Below, piece after piece: positions 1 through 7,706 of a stretch of 64,000 bases of DNA. This stretch comes from Flavobacteriales bacterium. Lineage in GTDB: Bacteria; Bacteroidota; Bacteroidia; Flavobacteriales_F; PHOS-HE28. Numbering within the stretch: the stretch's first letter is position 1; every line of letters begins with the position of its first letter. Location: assembly GCA_019912395.1 (NCBI GenBank), contig JAIOIH010000021.1, positions 52,602-116,601 of the forward strand. Direction: 5' to 3'. The translations under genes and the position numbers were made by a program. The notes beneath the pieces were generated by a model that was not told where the DNA came from, searched no databases, and worked only from the letters and a program-made list of their open reading frames with translations.

Positions 1-3000
1 GGTCAAAGCAGGATCATCAACATCTGTTCATCGGCCGGTCTCTTTGCCATGGACGATAGCCTGGGCGGTAGCCACGACCTGAACGGTTCGTGGATGCGCC
101 TGCCCTCAGGCCCGGCGAGCAATGGCATTTTCGACCCTGCCGCGGCGGGACCCGGTACCCATAGTTACAGGTATACGGTGCAACCCGCGGGCAATTCACC
201 CTGCGCGCCGGCGCAAGCCACGCTCACCATCAATGTGACGGCGGCACCCAATGCCGGTGGGGATGGCAACTTGCCGCTTTGCAGCACCAGTGGGATCACG
301 GCGATGTTCCCCTATCTGACCGGCACTCCACAAACCGGTGGCACATGGAGCTTCAATGCTGCTGGCCACGGAAGCAGTTTCAACCCCTTTTCGGACCTGC
401 CCGGGCCGTACGCCTATACGGTGCAGGGCAGCGGGGGCTGTGCGAACGACACCGCCATTGTGACGGTGACCCTGAACCAAGCGCCCAATGCGGGCTGCAA
501 CGGTGTGTTGACCATCTGCGACGATACCTTGGCGGCCATCGTGCTGCGCAGCGTACTGAATTGTTCCCCCGCAACGGGAGGTACGTGGACGGATGCCGAT
601 GGCAACCCGGCGAACGAGATCTACCTGCCGGGTGATCATGGAGTAGGCGTCCACACCTTTACGTATACGGTGGCAGGAATTCCTCCTTGTGATACGGCCA
701 CTGCACAGGTCACCATTATCCAGAATGGCAAGGCCGTGGCGGGCAACGATGCCAACATCACTTCCTGTACGGATGGTGCCAATGTGAACATGTTCATGCT
801 CTTGGGACCGGCTGCCGATCCAACGGGCAATTGGATCAATGCATCTGGTGGCGTATTCGTGCCGGGTGATCATCCTGCCGGTACCTACAACTATCAATAT
901 ATCGTTACGGGTAATGCACCATGCAGGAACGATACCGCGAACGTGAACATCACATTGAACCGCAAGCCGGAGGCCGGCATCAGCACGGCACCACAGATCT
1001 GTACAAATTCCCCGCAATTTCCTCTGCTGGACTCATTGGGGGGTACGCCTGACAACAATGGAAGCTGGACTTACCAACCCGCCGTAGGTCCTGTCGAACC
1101 GCATGGCCCCATCTTTAATCCGACCACCGATCCAGCCGGTGCCTATGTGTACACCGTGAGCGGAATAGCACCGTGCACGAATAGCACGGCCACGGTACAG
1201 ATCACCTTGGTGCCCGAACCGCATGCCGGTTCCTTTGGTTCCATGAGCGTCTGTGTAAGCGAATGTTCCGTGGTCCTCTTTAACGGGCTGCAGGGAACCC
1301 CCCAAGGTGGAGGGACTTGGACGGATATCAATTCATCGGGCCAGTTGAGCAATGGGGTCTTCAACGCCTGCGGTGTTTCGCCGGGTGTGTACCGCTTCCG
1401 GTATACGGTCGCTGGAGTGGGTCCCTGTGCGAACGACACGGCCACGGTTGCAGTGACCGTGGTCCCGGAACTGGATGCCGGCAATGATGCATCGGTCACC
1501 CTTTGCACCAGCGACTTCGTTCCCCTGCTGCAATACCTGGGCGGATCCCCACAGCCGGGAGGCACGTGGACCGGGGTGGAAAGCCAGGCCGGGTTGATCA
1601 ATGGCGCATTGAATGCCGGGTTGGCCGGGGTTGGTCTCCATCACTACAGGTACGTGTTGAGCGGCTCCTCCAGCTGCGCACCGGACACGGCGATCCTTGC
1701 CGTGACCATCCAGAACGGGCCACGGGCCGGTAATGGCGTGCCTCATGGCCTGTGTTCCAATGCGACCTCCTTTGACCTGTTCTCACAACTAAGCCCTCCC
1801 TATGATCTCAACGGTACGTGGTACTATCCGGGTAGCGGTGGGGCCATGCCCAGTTCCACCCTGAACGCGGGCGTGGATCCCCCGGGAACGTACGTGTATA
1901 TCGTACCGGCCATCGGCAACTGCCCGGCGGATTCAGCCTTCGTGGCCATCACCATCGATCAGGCGGTGAGCGCCGGTACCAACGGCACCTTGAGCTTCTG
2001 CTCCAATGGGGCTTCCGCACTGCTGAGCACCGGACTTGGAGGCAACCCCGATCCCAACGGTTCCTGGACCTTCGGCTCCCCGCCCCAAGGGCACGGTCCG
2101 AGCTACAACCCCATTACGGATACGCCGGGCAATTACATATACACCGTTCCGGGCCAGGGTCAATGCCCGAGCGCCACGGCAACAGTGCTCGTGAGCGAAA
2201 CACTGGCACCGTTCGCCGGAGGTGACAACAGCTACACGTTCTGCTCCAGCGATGGCTCGTTCAATATGTTCGATAAGCTGTCCCAGAATCCGCAGAGCGG
2301 GGGTACATGGAGAAGGGACGGCACGCCGCCCACCAGCCATGGCACCATCTACGACCCGGCCGTGGACAGCAGTGGCGTGTTCCTGTACATCCGGGCCGGC
2401 ACGGGTCCCTGCGCCAATGATACCGCGCGCTTGACGGTGGTTGAAGTGCGCGCTCCACGAGCGGGTACCAATGCCACATTGAACGTTTGCCCCACGGATA
2501 CCCTGGTGAACTTGTTCGCGGCCTTGGGGCCTGACGCGGACAGTGCGGGTATCTGGACGGACGCGGGCAACACGGAACTGCCCGACAGCATCTTCGATGC
2601 TACCCAAGTGACCATTGGCACTTATGTGTTCACGTACACCGTCACCGGGACGCCGCCGTGCGTGGACGCCACGGCGACCGTAACAGTGAACGTGGGGGCG
2701 GGTTTGAACGCCGGCATCGGAGGCAACGACACCATCTGTGGGGCGCTCACGGCCTACGACCTGTTCCAGTCCTTGGGCGGAGCGCCCGACCCCGGAGGGA
2801 TTTGGAGCGAGCAGACCGGCGTGGGTGCCATATCCGGGAACTTCCTGAACGCAACCGCGCTGCCACCGGGATCCTCCTATCCCATCGTGTATACATTGGA
2901 CGACCCCTTCTGCGGCCAGGTGCAGAGCGTGGTCCTCATGTACATCGCCCCCTTCCCGGACCCGGGACCCGATACCACGATCACCGTGTGTGCCACAAGC

Positions 3001-3441
3001 GTGGCCTTCATCATGGACCCGTTGCTGTTGCACGCGGACCCGGGGGGCACTTGGACGGCACCCGATGGCAACCCCACGGACAACGTCTTCGACCCTGCGA
3101 CGGACCCTGCCGGAACCTATCGCTATCACTTGGGCGGCAGTGCATACTGCGCGGATACGGTGGCCCGGGTCACGATCGTGGTGAATGCGCCCGCCAATGC
3201 CGGCACTGCCGGCAACGAACAAGTGTGCAACGACGGGCCTGTACCGCTCTTCCCCTTGTTGAACGGCGGCCCACAGGCCGGTGGCACCTGGACGGACCTC
3301 GATGGTAGCGGGGCCTTGACGGCGGGAACCGTGGACGCGGCACAGCTCATGGCCGGAGCATACCGGTTCCGCTATCGCGTGGAGGTTGCCGGTTGTCCAT
3401 CGGACAGTTCCGAAGTGACCTTGTCCGTGGTGGACGGCGTG
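1..3441 (+). repeat. 14 tandem protein-domain repeats (about 240-255 bp each)
   Basis: Each unit follows the pattern AG-x(5-7)-C ... L-x-G-x-P-x-x-GG-T-W ... G-x-Y-x-Y-x-V ... C-x-x-D-T-A. Units are diverged at both DNA and protein level, so this is an old amplification rather than a recent slippage array. Two cysteines per unit at conserved positions suggest one disulfide per domain. Confidence 0.8.
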
Positions 3442-3975
3442 ACCGTGACCGATCTCCAACGCATTTGCAATGAGCAGGACCGCACCTACACGGTCCGCTT
3501 TACACTTACCGGCGGGACCCCTTCGAGCTATGCGGTAACCGGTGGTCCGGGGGTGCTTTCCGGCACAGCACCCTACATCTTCACCAGTGCGCCGATCTTC
3601 ACCAGCCAGCCGTTCTCCTTCCAGGCGGACGATGCCAACCATTGCACGCCCCGGACAGTGGAAGGGACCACGCCCTGCGTGTTCGAGGATGAAGTCTTCG
3701 TTCCGGAATCCTTTAGCCCCAACGGCGACGGCATCAATGACAACTTCGAGGTACCCGGGATCGAAGGCTACCCGGCCAACCACATCGTGATATTCAATCG
3801 TTGGGGTGGAAAGGTCTACGAAGCGGACGGCTATGACAATGTTCGCACCGTATGGGACGGCAGTTCACCAAAGGCGCTCGTACCCGGCGATGCCTCCACC
3901 GGCACCTACTACTACGTGCTGGACCTGGGCAATGGCGCCGAACCGCTCAAAGGCTTCATCTACCTGAACCGATGA
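1..3975 (+). CDS. giant repetitive surface protein with type B (gliding-motility) T9SS C-terminal domain, 5' partial
   Basis: The reading frame is open from base 1, so the gene starts upstream of the window; at least 1,324 codons are visible. It consists of 14 units of about 80-85 residues (the first cut by the edge), each with a C near its start, a GGTW or NGSW turn, a YxYTV strand, a second C before DTA, and a closing AG. The last 90 residues contain ESFSPNGDGINDNF, IFNRWGGKVYE and KGFIYLNR, the signature of the gliding-motility-associated C-terminal (CHU_C, type B) sorting domain. Inference: an exported, surface-attached or released adhesin-like protein. The stop overlaps the ATG of the PorP/SprF-like gene (ATGA), so the two are translationally coupled; in Flavobacterium johnsoniae the type B cargo SprB needs its neighbour SprF. 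The ligand is unknown. Confidence 0.88.
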   Translation, partial: GQSRIINICSSAGLFAMDDSLGGSHDLNGSWMRLPSGPASNGIFDPAAAGPGTHSYRYTVQPAGNSPCAPAQATLTINVTAAPNAGGDGNLPLCSTSGITAMFPYLTGTPQTGGTWSFNAAGHGSSFNPFSDLPGPYAYTVQGSGGCANDTAIVTVTLNQAPNAGCNGVLTICDDTLAAIVLRSVLNCSPATGGTWTDADGNPANEIYLPGDHGVGVHTFTYTVAGIPPCDTATAQVTIIQNGKAVAGNDANITSCTDGANVNMFMLLGPAADPTGNWINASGGVFVPGDHPAGTYNYQYIVTGNAPCRNDTANVNITLNRKPEAGISTAPQICTNSPQFPLLDSLGGTPDNNGSWTYQPAVGPVEPHGPIFNPTTDPAGAYVYTVSGIAPCTNSTATVQITLVPEPHAGSFGSMSVCVSECSVVLFNGLQGTPQGGGTWTDINSSGQLSNGVFNACGVSPGVYRFRYTVAGVGPCANDTATVAVTVVPELDAGNDASVTLCTSDFVPLLQYLGGSPQPGGTWTGVESQAGLINGALNAGLAGVGLHHYRYVLSGSSSCAPDTAILAVTIQNGPRAGNGVPHGLCSNATSFDLFSQLSPPYDLNGTWYYPGSGGAMPSSTLNAGVDPPGTYVYIVPAIGNCPADSAFVAITIDQAVSAGTNGTLSFCSNGASALLSTGLGGNPDPNGSWTFGSPPQGHGPSYNPITDTPGNYIYTVPGQGQCPSATATVLVSETLAPFAGGDNSYTFCSSDGSFNMFDKLSQNPQSGGTWRRDGTPPTSHGTIYDPAVDSSGVFLYIRAGTGPCANDTARLTVVEVRAPRAGTNATLNVCPTDTLVNLFAALGPDADSAGIWTDAGNTELPDSIFDATQVTIGTYVFTYTVTGTPPCVDATATVTVNVGAGLNAGIGGNDTICGALTAYDLFQSLGGAPDPGGIWSEQTGVGAISGNFLNATALPPGSSYPIVYTLDDPFCGQVQSVVLMYIAPFPDPGPDTTITVCATSVAFIMDPLLLHADPGGTWTAPDGNPTDNVFDPATDPAGTYRYHLGGSAYCADTVARVTIVVNAPANAGTAGNEQVCNDGPVPLFPLLNGGPQAGGTWTDLDGSGALTAGTVDAAQLMAGAYRFRYRVEVAGCPSDSSEVTLSVVDGVTVTDLQRICNEQDRTYTVRFTLTGGTPSSYAVTGGPGVLSGTAPYIFTSAPIFTSQPFSFQADDANHCTPRTVEGTTPCVFEDEVFVPESFSPNGDGINDNFEVPGIEGYPANHIVIFNRWGGKVYEADGYDNVRTVWDGSSPKALVPGDASTGTYYYVLDLGNGAEPLKGFIYLNR

Positions 3976-4895
3976 GGCACAACGCACATCTTTTGGCGGT
4001 CACTGCACTGACCCTGTTCTTGGCAGCGCCCGGGGCACGGGCCCAGCAAGATCCCATGTACAGCCAGTACATGTTCAACACCTTGGCCTTCAACCCGGCC
4101 TATGCAGGCAGTGCCGATGTGTTCAGCGCCATGGCGCTCAGCAGGCACCAGTGGCTGGGCTTCGATGGCGCTCCGTCCACCCAAACGCTCTCGCTGAACT
4201 CACCGCTTCCGGGCGATAAATTGGCCCTCGGCGGCAACTTGATCCATGATGTGGCCGGGCCGGCCAAGCAGAACAGCGTCTTCCTCGATGTGGCGTACAG
4301 GATCCGCACCGGCACCGGTACGCGGCTCGCCTTCGGCCTGAGCGGTGGCGTGAATTTTTTCCAGGCGGACCTGGCCTCCCTGAGCACCGTGGAGGTGGAC
4401 CCGAGCAATGCGAGCATCAGCGGGAAGGCCCTGCCGAACTTCGGATTTGGGCTGTACTGGCATGCCCCCCGCTATTATGTGGGCATCAGCGCGCCGAAGC
4501 TGTTGGAGAACAAGATCGGCGACGATGGCTTGGTGGTGACCAATCAGGAGTTCCGCCACTATTTCCTCATGGGCGGCTATGTAATGGACATCAACCGGGA
4601 CTTGAAGTTCAAGCCCTCGATCATGCTCCGTGCCGTCGAGGGGGCACCGCTCTCGTTGGACGTGAACGCGAATTTCCTGCTTCGCGAACGGGTGTGGTTC
4701 GGGGCGATGTACCGGTATGGCAATGCCTTCGGGGTAATGGCACAGTACCAAGTGAACGAGCAGCTGAAGGTGGGCTATGCGTTCGATATGACCACCACGA
4801 AGTTGGGAGCCTATAATGCAGGTACGCATGAGATCATGTTGGGCTACGATTTCAAATTCACCAAGGGGCGCACCATTTCCCCGAGGTATTTCTGA
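3972..4895 (+). CDS. PorP/SprF family type IX secretion outer-membrane protein
   Basis: 307 residues. An N-terminal signal peptide ends in ARAQ, followed by QDPMYSQYMFN and LAFNPAYAGS, the conserved start of PorP/SprF proteins. The rest alternates in the manner of an outer-membrane beta-barrel, and the C-terminus ends in aromatic F. The start chosen is the ATG overlapping the stop of the giant cargo gene; an upstream in-frame ATG would sit inside that gene and lacks a signal peptide. The stop shares one base with the next ATG (TGATG). Known of the family: SprF-like proteins are needed for secretion or surface attachment of partner type B cargo. Inference: this copy is dedicated to the cargo encoded just upstream. 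Confidence 0.92.
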   Translation: MRHNAHLLAVTALTLFLAAPGARAQQDPMYSQYMFNTLAFNPAYAGSADVFSAMALSRHQWLGFDGAPSTQTLSLNSPLPGDKLALGGNLIHDVAGPAKQNSVFLDVAYRIRTGTGTRLAFGLSGGVNFFQADLASLSTVEVDPSNASISGKALPNFGFGLYWHAPRYYVGISAPKLLENKIGDDGLVVTNQEFRHYFLMGGYVMDINRDLKFKPSIMLRAVEGAPLSLDVNANFLLRERVWFGAMYRYGNAFGVMAQYQVNEQLKVGYAFDMTTTKLGAYNAGTHEIMLGYDFKFTKGRTISPRYF

Positions 4896-7090
4896 TGAAG
4901 AGGACGCTCTGTCGCATACTGCTTCTGCTGGGGCTGGCCGTACCGGCCGCACCCGTGCTTGCCCAGAGCGCGGAGGCCCACACCCGCATCGCGGACCGCT
5001 ACTACCAGCGCATGGCCTACGCACAAGCCAAGGAGGAGTACAGGATCGCCGCCGACCTCGGGGCGGTGAACGAACATGTGGTGAAGCGCCTCGCGGATTG
5101 TTCCATGAAGCTGGGGGATACCGCGGAGGGCGAGATCTGGTACGCGCAAGTGGTGAAGTTCCTCAACCGCGAACCCTTGGACCTGTACATGTACGCGCAG
5201 GCCTTGAAGGGCAACGGCAAATACGCCGAGGCCGAAGAGTGGATGGACCGCTACTTGGCCCTGGACCGGAACGAGGGGGAGCCGAAGAGGAGCAATATCC
5301 TTGATTTTGTGCGGAAGTTCACCTCCAATATGGACCGCTTCACCGTGAAACGGATATCGGCCAATTCCCCCTTGGACGACATGGGCGCCACGTGGGATGG
5401 CGAGGACCGCGTGATCTTTGCATCCGCCAGGGACACCGCGGTGGGCGTGCAATGGCGATCGGCCTGGAACGACCAGCCCTTCCTGGACCTGTACACGGCG
5501 CGGCGGCAACCCGACGGTGACCTGATCGCGCCCATGAGGGTCAATGGAAACGTCAATTCCAACTTGCATGAGGGACCGGCCGTGGTGGCGCCGGACGGTT
5601 CCCTCTGGTACACGCGCACCAATGCCGCAAAAAGCAAGAACGGCATCCACCGCCTCAGCATCCTGCACGCTCGGCGCGAAGGCGATGGCTGGAATGGCGA
5701 TGACCCGTTCCTCTACAACAACACGGAATGTTCCGTGGGCCATCCGGCCATATCGGCCGACGGCAAGTGGTTCTTCTTTGTCAGCGACATGCCCGGAGGC
5801 TACGGGGGCACGGATATTTATGTGTGCCAGGACATGGGCGGGCAGTGGGGCGAGCCCCGCAATCTGGGTCCTGGCGTGAACACCGCGCGGAACGAACTTT
5901 TCCCCTTCATGGCCCAGGAGGGTACGCTCTACTTCTCCAGCATGGGCCTCCCCGGCCTGGGCGGATTGGACGTGTTCGCGACCAAGCGGGACGTCAATGG
6001 GGAGTTCTCGTTTTCCGTGAACGTGGGTGCTCCGGTGAACGGGCCCAAGGATGATTTTGCATTTGTGATCGACAAGGCGAACACCACCGGTTACTTCAGC
6101 AGCGATCGGCCCGGAGGGGCGGGGGGCGACGACCTTTATTCCTTTACGATGCACTACCCCCTGGAGCAACGCTTCCTCTGCACGGGTACGGTGATCGATG
6201 ACGACAATGCCATGCCCGTGGCCGGTGCGGAGGTGGAGCTCCTGAACGCGGAGGGGGCCGTTCTGGAAAGTGTGGGAAGCGATGCCGATGGACGCTATTC
6301 CTTCCCGGTGGAAGAGAACAAGGAATACGCAATTCGGGCACGCCTGGCGGGTCATTACGATGGGATCGTACACTTCGGTACGGAGGATATCGCGCAGCTG
6401 CAGATCGTGGCCCGGGATGTTCACCTGGTGCCCGATGCGGGCATTTGGATGCGTGGTGCGGTGAAGTACAAGGACAAGCTCGGCTTCGTGAAGGGCGTGA
6501 AGGTGAGCGTGGTGAACCTTGCCAGCTTTTTCAGCGAGGTCCGCACCACCGATGCAGGAGGGGATTTTCTCTTCCGGATGCAGCCGAACGAGGAGTTCGA
6601 GGTGGTGCTGGAAAAGCCCGACTATTTCAGCATGAGCGTGCCGTTGAGCACTGCCGGGGTGAAGCGGGGCGTGATCGACCTGGGGGAGGTGAAGGAGCTG
6701 AGCCTGGAGCGGATCGAGGTGGGTCGCCCACTCCCGTTGAAGTATGTCAACTGGTCAGCGGATGAGATGACCTTGTCGCCCACGGCGAAAGCGGAATTGG
6801 ACCTGCTGGTGGACCGCATGCAGGTGAACCCGTCGCTGGACATCGAGGTGGCGGTACATGCCAATACGCGACGATCCGCGGACGCGGCCTTGAAGCTGAC
6901 CCAGGGCCGGGCCAAGGTGATCGATGCCTACATGCGCGCCAATGGGGTCCCCAAGGACCGGTTGACGGTAAAGGGTTACGGCATCACCAAGCCGCTGAAC
7001 CCCTGCGGTCCGGACGTGGAATGCACGGACAGGCAGCACGCTGAGAACGAGCGGGTGGAATACACGGTCACCGGGGTCCAAGGTTCGTGA
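4895..7090 (+). CDS. PorE-like protein: TPR, WD40-like propeller, carboxypeptidase-regulatory domain, OmpA domain
   Basis: 731 residues. The signal peptide ends in VLAQ and has no lipobox. Residues about 25-130 form TPR-like helices. Residues about 150-420 carry PD40/WD40-like propeller blades (WYTRTN, GKWFFFVSDMPGG, LYFSSMG, GYFSSDRPGG). Residues about 425-520 form a carboxypeptidase-regulatory-like domain (GTVIDDDNAMPVAGAEVEL) with a second such stretch after it. The last 110 residues are OmpA-like (LTQGRAKVIDAY, RLTVKGYG). This domain order matches T9SS PorE, which links the secretion machine to peptidoglycan. The diaminopimelate-binding Asp of the HTD motif is Asn here (HAN), while the partner Arg is kept. 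The gene is coupled to the PorP/SprF-like gene and its 3' end overlaps the convergent deacetylase gene by 23 bp. Confidence 0.85.
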   Translation: MKRTLCRILLLLGLAVPAAPVLAQSAEAHTRIADRYYQRMAYAQAKEEYRIAADLGAVNEHVVKRLADCSMKLGDTAEGEIWYAQVVKFLNREPLDLYMYAQALKGNGKYAEAEEWMDRYLALDRNEGEPKRSNILDFVRKFTSNMDRFTVKRISANSPLDDMGATWDGEDRVIFASARDTAVGVQWRSAWNDQPFLDLYTARRQPDGDLIAPMRVNGNVNSNLHEGPAVVAPDGSLWYTRTNAAKSKNGIHRLSILHARREGDGWNGDDPFLYNNTECSVGHPAISADGKWFFFVSDMPGGYGGTDIYVCQDMGGQWGEPRNLGPGVNTARNELFPFMAQEGTLYFSSMGLPGLGGLDVFATKRDVNGEFSFSVNVGAPVNGPKDDFAFVIDKANTTGYFSSDRPGGAGGDDLYSFTMHYPLEQRFLCTGTVIDDDNAMPVAGAEVELLNAEGAVLESVGSDADGRYSFPVEENKEYAIRARLAGHYDGIVHFGTEDIAQLQIVARDVHLVPDAGIWMRGAVKYKDKLGFVKGVKVSVVNLASFFSEVRTTDAGGDFLFRMQPNEEFEVVLEKPDYFSMSVPLSTAGVKRGVIDLGEVKELSLERIEVGRPLPLKYVNWSADEMTLSPTAKAELDLLVDRMQVNPSLDIEVAVHANTRRSADAALKLTQGRAKVIDAYMRANGVPKDRLTVKGYGITKPLNPCGPDVECTDRQHAENERVEYTVTGVQGS

Positions 7091-7706
7091 CCGATTCATC
7101 AAGTGCCAAGCAGCGATACCCTTGGCGCGCCCAACCCTCCAAGATCAAGGGTAGCGCATCGGTGAGGCATGCAGTGCTCTTCAAGTTGTCGTGCAGTACG
7201 ATGATGCTGCCCGGTCTCGTCCGTCCGAGCACCAGGCGGGCACAGGCCGCACCGGTCCTGCCCGGCTTGAAATCCCCGCCCATCACATCCCACATCACCA
7301 CCCGATAGCGCTTCCGCAGGACGTGCAGGTGCGCGGGACGGAGGTGACCGTACGGTGGGCGGAACAAATGCCCTCCGATATGCTTCTCACCGCGCAGCAC
7401 CGAGCGATGGAACGCACGCGCCGGGGTGCGCCAGCCATCGCTGTGGTCCCATGTGTGATGCCCCACTGCATGCCCTTCATTCCGCAGCCGCAGGAACAGT
7501 TCGGGGTACCGTTCCGCATTGCTGCCCAAGCAGAAGAACGTGGCCTTCGCGTCGTAGGCCGCCAAGGTGTCCAGCACCCAGGGGGTTACCTCGGGTCGTG
7601 GTCCGTCATCGAAAGTGAGGAAAACCTCCTTCTCCCGCGTGGGCACGCGCCACAGCACGCGGCGGTCCAGCATGGCCAGCATGCGCAGGACCACCCCGCC
7701 GGGCAT
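7068..7706 (-). CDS. polysaccharide deacetylase family protein (NodB homology)
   Basis: 212 residues forming one NodB domain. The five motifs are visible: TFDDGP (motif 1, catalytic and metal Asp), HTWDH (motif 2, metal His), RPPYG (motif 3), MWDVMGGD (motif 4) and IIVLHD (motif 5). Enzymes of this family remove N-acetyl groups from chitin, peptidoglycan or exopolysaccharide; the substrate cannot be read from the sequence. No clear signal peptide is present, although the N-terminus is hydrophobic. The start codon overlaps the stop of the DUF2723 gene (ATGA), so the two form an operon and may act on the same surface glycan or glycoprotein. The 3' end overlaps the convergent PorE-like gene. Confidence 0.9.
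   Translation of the reverse strand: MPGGVVLRMLAMLDRRVLWRVPTREKEVFLTFDDGPRPEVTPWVLDTLAAYDAKATFFCLGSNAERYPELFLRLRNEGHAVGHHTWDHSDGWRTPARAFHRSVLRGEKHIGGHLFRPPYGHLRPAHLHVLRKRYRVVMWDVMGGDFKPGRTGAACARLVLGRTRPGSIIVLHDNLKSTACLTDALPLILEGWARQGYRCLALDESVTNLGPR

Noticed and set aside
1..3441. CRISPR-like periodicity of about 250 bp
   Set aside because: Units are coding, diverged and have no short identical repeats with spacers.
1933..3783. Long minus-strand open frame opposite the giant cargo gene
   Set aside because: Shadow of a GC-rich repetitive coding region; the translation has no family motifs and a low-complexity Arg/His/Gly composition.
3852..3971. Upstream in-frame start for the PorP/SprF gene
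   Set aside because: It would place 40 residues without a signal peptide inside the previous gene; the ATGA start at 3972 gives a clean signal peptide.
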